From NCBI RefSeq assembly GCF_900602065.1, contig NZ_UWFN01000181.1:124001-188000 (forward strand): DNA of 64,000 nt, in the 5' to 3' direction. The stretch is from Pseudomonas viridiflava (lineage in GTDB: Bacteria > Pseudomonadota > Gammaproteobacteria > Pseudomonadales > Pseudomonadaceae). Position 1 is the first letter of the stretch. The number at the start of each line of letters is the position of its first letter. Under the pieces are notes generated by a model. The model saw nothing but the letters and a program-made list of their open reading frames with translations, did not search any database and was not told the DNA's origin. Made by a program: the position numbers and the translations under genes. Below, piece after piece: positions 28,058 to 35,582 of the stretch.

Positions 28058-28804
28058 TTAAGTGACCAACAACTCCCGCAACCCCAACAGCACCAGAAAG
28101 TGCGCGGGATAGATCGCGTATGCCCAGCGCCGCATCGGCTTGACCGGGAATGTCAGGCGGCGACGCAGCAATGCCAGCCCCAGCATGGGCGCAATCAGGC
28201 AGGCAACCAGTGAGCCAATGGAGATCGGATCACCCCAAGCGGCCCCAGCAAACATCTGCGGCCAGGCATTGCTCGCCACGCAAATCACGCCCGGCAACAA
28301 GGCGAACCAGAGCGGCCGATGTAGCACAAGCAGGAGCGCCAGCGGCAGCAGCGTGCCAAAGAAACCGAACATCAGATATTTGTGGAATATAGCGGCGATC
28401 AGCAGCGAACCAAGCGCCATTACCCGCGTAACCGGCAGGCGGTGCCGCCAGCCCTGGGCGATTAGCAAACCGAGCACCAGCGTCGGCAATACGTTCAGCG
28501 TGTGGGCGTCTTCCGCCATGTACAGCCGATAGGGGAGTTCGGCCAGTACAGCAAACAAGAGCATCCATCCCAGATAACGCCACTGCACTTTGGGGTCAGG
28601 AAACAGCGCGGATTTGCGTCCCAGATTGGCCGCAATCGCCAGGCAGAACCAGGGGAAGGCCAAGCGGCCAGGTACATACAGCAGGTCTATCGACCAGCCG
28701 ACATAGCGCAAGTGGTCGAGTACCATGGCCAGCATCGCCAGCCACTTGAGCAGGTCCAGCGCCTTGTCGCGTCCGGGCAGGTAAGGCGGGTTCGACAGAT
28801 CCAT
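28058..28804 (-). CDS. TraX family membrane protein
   Basis: 248 residues with about eight hydrophobic segments, opening with RDKALDLLKWLAMLAMVLDHLRYVG. That opening carries the family's conserved K-x-L/I-A-x-x-x-M-x-x-D-H pattern. TraX acetylates F-pilin on plasmids; chromosomal homologues such as this one probably act as integral membrane acyltransferases on an unknown target. There are no conjugation genes nearby. A diverged, broken copy of its 3' half lies at 27057-27350. A type E doublet separates it from ltaE. Confidence 0.85.
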   Translation of the reverse strand: MDLSNPPYLPGRDKALDLLKWLAMLAMVLDHLRYVGWSIDLLYVPGRLAFPWFCLAIAANLGRKSALFPDPKVQWRYLGWMLLFAVLAELPYRLYMAEDAHTLNVLPTLVLGLLIAQGWRHRLPVTRVMALGSLLIAAIFHKYLMFGFFGTLLPLALLLVLHRPLWFALLPGVICVASNAWPQMFAGAAWGDPISIGSLVACLIAPMLGLALLRRRLTFPVKPMRRWAYAIYPAHFLVLLGLRELLVT

Positions 28805-28858
28805 ATCTCTCCAGCGTTTTGGGGTTTCTTCGCCACGGGGCAGTTTTAATACCTGCCC

Positions 28859-28947
28859 TGTAGGAGCGCGCTTGCCCGCGATGGCGTCAGGTCAATCAAT
28901 ATCTTTGTCGGCTGACCTGACGCCATCGCGGGCAAGCGCGCTCCTAC
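28859..28947. repeat. REP doublet, type E with extended stem
   Basis: Arms GTAGGAGCGCGCTTGCCCGC. The pairing continues into the loop (GATGGCGTCAGGTCA / TGACCTGACGCCATC), giving about 35 paired bases per arm. It lies between divergent traX and ltaE. Confidence 0.85.
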
Positions 28948-29035
28948 CAAAGCAAATCTGCAACAAGGCAGCTAATGACCAAACCCTGCGATCTTCGCTA
29001 CAGTGCGCAGCATAATCAATGACAAGGATTCGGCC

Positions 29036-30076
29036 ATGACCGATAAAAGCCAGCAGTTTGCCAGTGATAACTATTCGGGCATTTGTCCTGAAGCCTGGGC
29101 TGCGATGGAACAGGCTAACCACGGCCATCAGCGCGCTTATGGCGATGACGAATGGACCGCGCGCGCCTCGGATCAATTCCGTAAATTATTTGAAACTGAC
29201 TGCGAAGTTTTTTTCGCTTTCAACGGTACGGCTGCCAACTCGCTGGCGCTATCGTCGCTGTGCCAGAGCTATCACAGCGTTATCTGTTCGGAGACGGCCC
29301 ACGTCGAAACTGACGAGTGTGGCGCTCCGGAGTTCTTCTCCAACGGCTCCAAGCTGCTGACCGCACGCAGCGAGCAGGGCAAGCTCACGCCGGAATCCAT
29401 CCGCGAAGTAGCGCTCAAACGTCAGGATATTCACTACCCGAAACCTCGGGTCGTGACCCTGACCCAAGCCACCGAAGTCGGCAGTGTTTACCAGCCAGAC
29501 GAACTCAAGGCGATCAGCGCGACCTGTAAAGAGCTCAATCTGAACCTGCACATGGACGGCGCGCGTTTCTCCAATGCCTGTGCCTTTCTGGACTGTTCAC
29601 CGGCTGAGCTGACCTGGAAGTCCGGTGTCGACGTGCTGTGCTTTGGTGGCACCAAGAATGGCATGGCGGTGGGGGAGGCGATTCTGTTCTTCAACCACAA
29701 GCTGGCCGAAGACTTCGACTATCGCTGCAAACAGGCCGGGCAACTGGCGTCGAAAATGCGCTTCCTTTCGGCGCCGTGGGTCGGCCTGCTGGAAGGCGAT
29801 GCCTGGCTCAAGCATGCTCGTCATGCCAACCATTGCGCGCAATTGCTGGCCTCGCTGGTTCAGGACATCCCGGGTGTTGAGCTGATGTTCCCGGTGCAGG
29901 CCAATGGCGTGTTCCTGCAATTGTCAGAACCAGCCATCGCGGCACTGACGGCTAAAGGCTGGCGCTTCTATACCTTCATCGGCAACGGCGGTGCACGCTT
30001 CATGTGCTCGTGGGACACCGAGGAAGACCGCGTGCGCGAGCTGGCGGCGGATATCCGCTTGGTGATGGGGGCGTAA
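29036..30076 (+). CDS. ltaE: Low-specificity L-threonine aldolase
   Basis: PLP enzyme cleaving L-threonine or allo-threonine to glycine and acetaldehyde. About 346 residues from the ATG at 29036 (MTDKSQQFASDNYSG, with AAGGA upstream). The PLP-lysine motif is VLCFGGTKNGMAVGEA near 204-219, with HMDGARFSNA near 178 binding the cofactor ring. It lies within the betaine-catabolism region, as in other pseudomonads where an ltaA-type gene sits between gbcAB and glyA-sox. That fits a role in balancing glycine and threonine. An earlier in-frame ATG at 29003 lacks a ribosome site. Confidence 0.92.
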   Translation: MTDKSQQFASDNYSGICPEAWAAMEQANHGHQRAYGDDEWTARASDQFRKLFETDCEVFFAFNGTAANSLALSSLCQSYHSVICSETAHVETDECGAPEFFSNGSKLLTARSEQGKLTPESIREVALKRQDIHYPKPRVVTLTQATEVGSVYQPDELKAISATCKELNLNLHMDGARFSNACAFLDCSPAELTWKSGVDVLCFGGTKNGMAVGEAILFFNHKLAEDFDYRCKQAGQLASKMRFLSAPWVGLLEGDAWLKHARHANHCAQLLASLVQDIPGVELMFPVQANGVFLQLSEPAIAALTAKGWRFYTFIGNGGARFMCSWDTEEDRVRELAADIRLVMGA

Positions 30077-30101
30077 CGCAGAAGCCCTCTTGGAATGAGA
30101 C

Positions 30102-30196
30102 CTGTGGGACCGAATTCATTCGGGAAGACGGCCTTTCGGTGGATACAAAGGCTGTGGATGTACTGGCCCCTTCGCGAATAAATTCGCTCCCACAGG
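30102..30196. repeat. Mosaic REP doublet, B left arm and A-like right arm
   Basis: Left arm GTGGGACCGAATTCATTCGG (type B); right arm inverts to GTGGGAGCGAATTTATTCGC (type A variant). Pairing is therefore imperfect at the type-specific positions. It lies between convergent ltaE and the zapA-like gene. Confidence 0.8.
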
Positions 30197-30266
30197 GAGT
30201 TGAGCTAGCAGGGAAACATAGAATCGGCCACAAATTAGCCCCATTCCAATCAGAAGAGGGCGGTGG

Positions 30267-30569
30267 TCAGTTCTGTGCAATCGTCCTGGAAATCGCATCC
30301 ACCGTTGCATCGACCTGCTCCCGGCAGCGGTCTAGTTCCAGTTGGTGCTGCTGCTTGAGTTCGATTTGCTGCGAGCACAGGTTCAAGGCGGCCAGTACCA
30401 GCAAGCGGTCGCCGATCAGCGTCGGGTATTTGCGCTTGGTATCGGCCAGCGATGCACGGAGCAATGCGGTGGCCTGCTGCAAGGTCTGCTCTTCACCAGC
30501 AGGAGCCTTGATCGAGTAGTCGTTGCCGAGAATCGAAACGACTGTCACCCCGTTCCTGTCAGTGCTCAT
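30267..30569 (-). CDS. ZapA-like cell division protein
   Basis: 100-residue ZapA family protein. The N-terminal globular domain reads TVVSILGNDYSIKAPAGEEQ and LLRASLADTKRKYPTLIGDRLLVLAALNL; a C-terminal coiled coil (QIELKQQHQLELDRCREQVDATVDAI) follows. ZapA stabilises FtsZ protofilaments. It overlaps the upstream coiled-coil gene by four bases, the same pairing as the canonical zapA locus. The canonical companions (6S RNA and the 5-formyltetrahydrofolate cyclo-ligase gene) are absent here, so I suspect a second, divergent copy, not the housekeeping gene. Confidence 0.8.
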   Translation of the reverse strand: MSTDRNGVTVVSILGNDYSIKAPAGEEQTLQQATALLRASLADTKRKYPTLIGDRLLVLAALNLCSQQIELKQQHQLELDRCREQVDATVDAISRTIAQN

Positions 30570-30799
30570 GCGCTGACTGCGCTTGCGCTGGTGGCGCGAT
30601 CAACAAGCGCTTGAATGCGCGCTGCGGTGGCGCCTTGTTTCTCTTCCTGCTCCATCAGACTCAGTTGCAAACTGTCGTTGTCATCCTTGGCTTGGGCCAG
30701 CTCTGCGCTGAGCTGAGTGTTCGTGTTCTGCAACTGCTGGTTCTGTTGCACCAGGTCAGTGACAAGTTGTTCCAACTGGCTAAGGGATGCTTCCAACAT
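30566..30799 (-). CDS. Coiled-coil protein, TIGR02449/ZapB-like
   Basis: 77 residues, almost entirely heptad-like (LEASLSQLEQLVTDLVQQNQQLQNTN, then TQLSAELAQAKDDNDSLQ). It matches the small coiled-coil family usually encoded directly upstream of zapA in pseudomonads. It is probably a structural partner of the ZapA-like protein, since the genes overlap by four bases (ATGA). No signal peptide or enzyme motif is present. Confidence 0.75.
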   Translation of the reverse strand: MLEASLSQLEQLVTDLVQQNQQLQNTNTQLSAELAQAKDDNDSLQLSLMEQEEKQGATAARIQALVDRATSASAVSA

Positions 30800-31128
30800 T
30801 TTGATTTCTCAAGCAAATTTCAACGGGCGCACACCTTAAAGAAAAGTCACTGCGCATACCAGTTAAGCCGCTTAAATAACGGCGTTTTGGCGCGCTGGCG
30901 TCCTCCCTGAAGGCAAGTGCATAAACAGGCCCAGTTGACTGTGATTTGCCGATCTGGTTCCTGCTGCTCGTCAGTCCGTGACGAACGAAGAAATATGCGA
31001 GCTTAGAAATTGCCGAGTTTTCAGGGCTAAGTCCCGTAAACGTTGCCTTTCAATGACTTACATGGCCCTCTGCCGCATTTTAAAAAGGCTGCGACTTTCT
31101 GCCACGTATCGATTTGATATCGCTCACC
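30800..31128. other. Intergenic region between the ZapA-like pair and the chemoreceptor
   Basis: About 330 bp without a convincing gene. It contains the divergent upstream region of the coiled-coil gene. I looked for a 6S RNA-like structure here and did not find one. Confidence 0.5.
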
Positions 31129-31155
31129 TCAAGACTTTGGCTTGCCGACCGATAG
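31129..31155 (+). promoter_or_regulatory. Candidate sigma-28 (FliA) promoter for the chemoreceptor
   Basis: TCAAGACT-N11-ACCGATAG. It resembles TAAAGTTT-N11-GCCGATAA, with exact spacing and six of eight matches in the -10 element. It lies about 70 bases before the receptor start. Confidence 0.45.
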
Positions 31156-31222
31156 GCATGGAATTGCAAGCGTTTCAAATCTCCTTTTCGCAGGGAATGC
31201 TCCTCCTCTTCTGGAAACAAAC

Positions 31223-32848
31223 ATGTCATTACGAACAATGAATATCGCGCCGCGCGCGTTCCTCGGATTTGCCTTGATTGGCACCCTGATGCTGATCCTT
31301 GGTGTATTTGCGCTGATGCAAATGAGCAAGATCCGCGCAGCAGGCGATCAGGTTGCGCAAAACAGCGTACCCAGTATTCAGAGCCTTAACGGCCTGACCG
31401 TGGCGGGTATTCGCATGCGGGTTTTATCCTATCGTTTGCTGACCAATCGCGAACAGGATGTTCAGGACAAGACCATTGAACTGTTTGCCGCGCGCAACAA
31501 GCAGATCAGCGAAGCCCAAGCGGTCTATGAAAAACTGATCGAGTCCCCGGAAGAGAAGGCAGCCTACAACGAGTTTGTGCAGTTGTTGGGCGAGTACCGC
31601 CAAATCGAAGCGCGCGTCATCGCCTTGAGCCGTGCAGGCAAGGTCGATGAGATGGCCAGGCTGCTCAATGCGGAGTCAGCATCCAACTCAGACAAAATGA
31701 ATGTGGTCCTGGCCAGACTGGCCGAGCTCAACACCAGGCAATTGACCGTCACCAACCACGCTGCTGCTGAGGAGTACTCATCAGCGTTCAATCTGGTCGT
31801 CGGCCTGCTGATCATCGCCACGGTCCTGACCATGTTGTTCGCCTGGCTGCTGACCAATAGCATCACCCGTCCAATCGCGTCGGCGCTTGAAGCGGCAGAG
31901 ACCATTGCCGAAGGCAATCTGACTCGTCCCATCAAAGTCGACGGCACCGACGAAGCCGGTCGTTTGCTGGCTGCCATGCAGAAAATGCAGGAAAAGCTGC
32001 GCGACACATTGACCCGTATTTCCGGTTCCGCCACTCAGTTGGCTTCTGCTGCTGAAGAGCTTAACGCGGTCACCGACGAGAGCGCTCGTGGGCTCTCCAA
32101 ACAGAACAACGAAATTGAACAAGCCGCCACTGCTGTCAACGAGATGACCAGCGCCGTAGAAGAAGTGGCGCGTAACGCGGTCAGCACTTCCGAAGCCTCG
32201 AAAAACGCCACTGCATCGGCGGGTGACGGTCGTGATCTGGTTCAGGAAACCGTTAATGCCATCGAGCGCATGAGCGGTGATGTGCAAAGCACTGCGGACC
32301 TGATCGGTAATCTGGCTGAGGAGTCCCGTGACATCGGCAAGGTGCTGGATGTGATTCGCGGTCTGGCCGATCAGACCAACCTGCTGGCCCTTAACGCCGC
32401 CATTGAAGCTGCGCGTGCGGGTGAAGCAGGCCGTGGCTTTGCTGTGGTGGCTGACGAAGTGCGTGCGCTGGCGCATCGCACTCAGCAGTCGACCAGTGAA
32501 ATCGAACGCATGATCGGCAGTATTCAAGGTGGCACCGAACAGGCTGTCAGCTCGATGCGCAACAGCACCGAGCGTGCTGAGTCGACCCTGAACATCGCCA
32601 AAGGCGCGGGCCTGGCGCTGGACACCATCAACACCGCCGTCGTGGAAATCAACGAGCGCAACCTGGTCATCGCCAGCGCCGCAGAAGAGCAGGCCCAGGT
32701 CGCTCGTGAAGTGGACCGCAACCTGGTCAACATCCGCGACCTGTCGGCCCAGTCTTCCGACGGCGCGGCGCAAACCAGCGCTGCGAGTGGTGAGTTGACG
32801 CGTCTGGCGGTTGACCTGAACAGCATGGTTTCGCGGTTTAGTTTGTAA
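31223..32848 (+). CDS. Methyl-accepting chemotaxis protein
   Basis: Transmembrane chemoreceptor of about 541 residues, started at ATG 31223 ([16 protein letters not shown]). Domains in order: a first membrane helix (about 10-32, [17 protein letters not shown]), a four-helix-bundle periplasmic sensor (about 33-185, containing [20 protein letters not shown]), a second membrane helix (about 188-210), a HAMP domain (about 211-265) and the cytoplasmic signalling domain. The hairpin tip is [32 protein letters not shown]. Methylation helices are of the 40-heptad class by eye. The tail SMVSRFSL lacks a CheR-tethering pentapeptide. Ligand unknown. A remnant of a similar tail lies about 1.1 kb downstream. 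Confidence 0.92.
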   Translation: MSLRTMNIAPRAFLGFALIGTLMLILGVFALMQMSKIRAAGDQVAQNSVPSIQSLNGLTVAGIRMRVLSYRLLTNREQDVQDKTIELFAARNKQISEAQAVYEKLIESPEEKAAYNEFVQLLGEYRQIEARVIALSRAGKVDEMARLLNAESASNSDKMNVVLARLAELNTRQLTVTNHAAAEEYSSAFNLVVGLLIIATVLTMLFAWLLTNSITRPIASALEAAETIAEGNLTRPIKVDGTDEAGRLLAAMQKMQEKLRDTLTRISGSATQLASAAEELNAVTDESARGLSKQNNEIEQAATAVNEMTSAVEEVARNAVSTSEASKNATASAGDGRDLVQETVNAIERMSGDVQSTADLIGNLAEESRDIGKVLDVIRGLADQTNLLALNAAIEAARAGEAGRGFAVVADEVRALAHRTQQSTSEIERMIGSIQGGTEQAVSSMRNSTERAESTLNIAKGAGLALDTINTAVVEINERNLVIASAAEEQAQVAREVDRNLVNIRDLSAQSSDGAAQTSAASGELTRLAVDLNSMVSRFSL

Positions 32849-32884
32849 GGACTGCACCGCTCTCCTGATGAAGTCAAATTCAAT

Positions 32885-32908
32885 GTGGGAGCGGTGCTTG
32901 CCCGCGAT
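32885..32908 (+). repeat. Solitary REP arm, type D
   Basis: One arm GTGGGAGCGGTGCTTGCCC (continuing GCGAT) with no inverted partner within the next 200 bases. It is a REP singlet or a doublet that has lost half. Confidence 0.7.
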
Positions 32909-33250
32909 AAGGGCGACGCTATACACAGATATGCACCGAGTTATCGTTCACCTCAGATAAGTCGGAATCTCACCACTCGCCCTCCGAAGCTATTTATTCA
33001 GCGGCTGCTGAATGCTTGTATTAGACCGTCTTGTAATAATCTAAATAGCAAAAAGTGAATGATTAACTTTAACAGTCTGAAAGTTATAAGCTTTTAGGAT
33101 GTTTTATTGAGTGGCCTGAGTTGTTTGACCTGTTATTTATGACAGTGACGTGCGTTACCCTATCTCATAAAATTGAAGCGTGCCGGCAGTAACAGTTTTA
33201 CGGCTAAGCTCCAATCCCCCTGATGGGGGTCACGTGAAGAGGGACCTGTC
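32909..33250. other. AT-rich intergenic region upstream of the Ig-like repeat gene
   Basis: About 340 bp, AT-rich from about 33000 onward. It contains a small hairpin CCCCCTGATGGGGG (33216-33229) shortly before the ribosome site of the following gene. No gene is recognised. Confidence 0.5.
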
Positions 33251-33946
33251 ATGAGTATGAAGCGGCCTGATAAATTGAAAACACCTTTCATCAAAGAGGC
33301 AGAGTTGATTGATCGTCAAGGCACCATAAAATTTGGCGAGATCAAACCGGAGGGTGTCACACTGGTAGTTGAATATGAAGGCATGAAAGCAGGTGATAAA
33401 GTTCAGGCTTGGGGCCTTGTTCCACCTAATTATGATGATGTCAAAATAGTTCCAGATAGAGCGATTTCATTGGTCTTCAGTGTTCCTAGGGCGTATTTCA
33501 GTAGAAAGCGGTATGTGTCTTTTCAATACTTTCTTTATGGGGATGACGACACTATTATCGGCCTTTCCAAGGCTGTGGATTATGCCGTGACTGATTCAGT
33601 TCCAGAACCGCTGACAATGCCAACTATTCGGGAGGCTGTCGGGGAACCTGATTCTGAATATATCGTGGTCGCGGATCTTCCTGCTGAGGGCGCATCCCTT
33701 CTTGTTGACTATCCCGGTATCAAGACGGGTGACAGAATTACAACGCGTTACGATGGTAAATATAGTCACTACTCTGAGACCAAAGTTTTTATTGGCGCGG
33801 TTCCCGTGACGTTTAACGTTCCCATGTCCTATTTTGAGGAGTTCATTGCGGATGGGGGCAGATCTACGGTCCACTATTATGCGGTCAGCGATACTAGTGG
33901 TGAGCGAGTCAATGTTTCACGTATACGAGTGTATAGGGTGAGATAG
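33251..33946 (+). CDS. Hypothetical protein with two Ig-like repeats
   Basis: 231 residues, AT-richer than its neighbours, with AAGAGGGA as ribosome site. It has no signal peptide and no membrane segment. Two internal repeats are visible. Repeat 1 (about 36-115) has LVVEYEGMKAGDKVQAWG, then FSVPRAYFS and FQYFLYG. Repeat 2 (about 143-230) has LLVDYPGIKTGDRITTRYDG, then FNVPMSYFEEF and VHYYAVSD. The shared pattern Y-x-G-x-K-x-G-D, then F-x-V-P-x-x-Y-F, then aromatic strands looks like a beta-sandwich (Ig-like) unit, a type seen in multi-repeat Pseudomonas proteins. No function can be assigned. It lies between a chemoreceptor gene and a leftover chemoreceptor tail. Confidence 0.7.
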   Translation: MSMKRPDKLKTPFIKEAELIDRQGTIKFGEIKPEGVTLVVEYEGMKAGDKVQAWGLVPPNYDDVKIVPDRAISLVFSVPRAYFSRKRYVSFQYFLYGDDDTIIGLSKAVDYAVTDSVPEPLTMPTIREAVGEPDSEYIVVADLPAEGASLLVDYPGIKTGDRITTRYDGKYSHYSETKVFIGAVPVTFNVPMSYFEEFIADGGRSTVHYYAVSDTSGERVNVSRIRVYRVR

Positions 33947-33971
33947 CTGGACCTCCGGCAGTGGGTCTGAT

Positions 33972-34007
33972 GTCTTCAGTAGCATGGTTTCGCGCTTTAT
34001 TTTGTAA
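33972..34007 (+). pseudogene. Relic of a chemoreceptor gene 3' end
   Basis: Encodes VFSSMVSRFIL then stop. 25 of 27 bases match the end of the chemoreceptor gene at 32821-32848 (AGCATGGTTTCGCG, then TTTGTAAG). It begins 25 bases after the Ig-like gene stop. Confidence 0.65.
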
Positions 34008-34025
34008 GCGCGATACTCGCTCTTT

Positions 34026-34113
34026 GTAGGAGCCAACTTGTTGGCGAGGCGATTCAATAGCCGACTCATCGGCTGCCCGCACCGACGATTCGCGAACAAG
34101 TTCACTCCTACAA
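34026..34113. repeat. Mosaic or decayed REP doublet
   Basis: Left arm GTAGGAGCCAACTTGTTGGC; right arm inverts to GTAGGAGTGAACTTGTTCGC. The arms differ at several positions, so the hairpin is imperfect. Confidence 0.65.
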
Positions 34114-34162
34114 GGGGATGCAGGGTAGCGGCGGATGCGCTCAGTATTAGCCGCTCAGGCGA

Positions 34163-35263
34163 TTAATACTCGATCCGCACATCCCCCTTCGGAATGCTGC
34201 AGCACGACAGGATGTAGCCTTCGGCTTCGTCTTCTTCGGTGATCCCGCCGTTGTGCTCCATTTCCACTTCGCCGCTGAGTTTCATCACCTTGCAGGTCCC
34301 GCAGATGCCCATGCCGCAGGCTTTGGGGATCATCAGGCCGAGCTTGGCGGCGGCGGCGTGGACGGTTTCGCCCGGTGCCACGCGGATGCTCTTGCCGGTG
34401 TCGGTGAATTCCACCTGATGCAGATCCGAGGCGTCCACTTCAGGCGCTTCGGCGGCGATTTCGGCTTGTTCCACGGCATCGGCACGCGCTTCGGGAGGCG
34501 TCGCACCGAACGATTCTTCATGGTATTGCGCCATGTTGAAACCGTTGGCTTCCAGCAGGCGTTTGACGGCCGTCATGTACGGTGTCGGCCCGCAGCAGAA
34601 CACCTCGCGCTCCATGAAGTCCGGCACCATCAGCTCAAGCATCTTCTGATTCAGATAGCCGCGATAACCGGCCCAGGGTTCGCCCAGACCGTGCTTCTCG
34701 CAGATCAGGTGCAGGCTGAAGTTGTCGATCCGCGACGCCATGTGTTCCAGCTCGCGGTGATAAATGATGTCTTTGGGTGAGCGGGCGCTGTGTACGAACA
34801 CCATGTCGACGTTGGCGTTGGTGTCGTAGAACCAGCGCGCCATGGACATCACCGGCGTAATCCCGACCCCGCCACTCAGGTAGAGAATTTTCGGGTTCGG
34901 GTAGTCAATGGCATTGAACAGCCCGACGGGTCCATGCACCGCCAGCTCCTGACCTTCATGCAGCGTGTCATGCAGGTAGTTGGAGACCTTGCCGCCGGGT
35001 ACGCGCTTGATGGTCACCGAGAAGCTGTAAGGCACCGAAGGCGAACTGGAAATAGTGTACGAGCGCATCACCGGCACGCCTTCGATTTCAAGCTCCAGAG
35101 TCACGAACTGGCCGGGTTTGAAGAAGAACATGATCGGCTGGTCGGCCATGAAGCAGAAGGTGCGCACATCCCAGGTTTCCTGGATCACCTTGACGACGCG
35201 CACCAGGTGTCGGCCATTGGCCCATGTCTGGGTATTTACCGGGCTCAGGAAGCTTTGGGACAT
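34163..35263 (-). CDS. gbcB: Glycine betaine demethylase reductase component
   Basis: Ferredoxin:NAD(P)H oxidoreductase that passes electrons to GbcA. About 366 residues from the ATG at 35263 (MSQSFLSPVNTQTW, with GGAG upstream); the in-frame extension to 35347 is unlike the family. The FAD motif RSYTISSSPS is near 73-82, the NAD loop YLSGGVGITPVMSMARW near 136-152, and the C-terminal plant-type 2Fe-2S site CGMGICGTC plus a later cysteine. It is divergent from gbcA, with about 320 bp between them that should hold both promoters. Confidence 0.93.
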   Translation of the reverse strand: MSQSFLSPVNTQTWANGRHLVRVVKVIQETWDVRTFCFMADQPIMFFFKPGQFVTLELEIEGVPVMRSYTISSSPSVPYSFSVTIKRVPGGKVSNYLHDTLHEGQELAVHGPVGLFNAIDYPNPKILYLSGGVGITPVMSMARWFYDTNANVDMVFVHSARSPKDIIYHRELEHMASRIDNFSLHLICEKHGLGEPWAGYRGYLNQKMLELMVPDFMEREVFCCGPTPYMTAVKRLLEANGFNMAQYHEESFGATPPEARADAVEQAEIAAEAPEVDASDLHQVEFTDTGKSIRVAPGETVHAAAAKLGLMIPKACGMGICGTCKVMKLSGEVEMEHNGGITEEDEAEGYILSCCSIPKGDVRIEY

Positions 35264-35409
35264 GCTGAATCTCCAACGGCCGACGTCCGGCCTCATGATG
35301 CGAATTCTGCGTAAGGCGCAGGACACCCACTTACCTGCCAGCGACATCGGCGTACTTATCGCGACCAGCCCCTGACTACCTGCATTAGCGCGTCGGAAAC
35401 GGATTCGGC

Positions 35410-35436
35410 CATGTCGCCCATGGATAAGGTCATGTC
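35410..35436. promoter_or_regulatory. Candidate activator half-sites between gbcB and gbcA
   Basis: CATGTCG and CATGTCT start 21 bp apart, about midway between the two divergent start codons (each about 147-173 bases away). The glyA upstream region has the same arrangement. The known betaine regulator GbdR is AraC-like; assignment to it is inference. Confidence 0.4.
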
Positions 35437-35582
35437 TGCTCCGAACTCCACACTCGTCACTAAATGTTGATCAAAAAGCATGAACGGCAAAACAACCGTC
35501 GTCTTGCGTGCCAACCGCCACAAAGAACCGTATTAGCCACATTCGCCGACCATAAACCGTATGGTCATGAGGACTTCAAAAG

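Noticed and set aside
30070..31222. 6S RNA expected beside zapA
   Set aside because: No suitable long imperfect hairpin of about 180 nt was found on either side of the ZapA-like pair.
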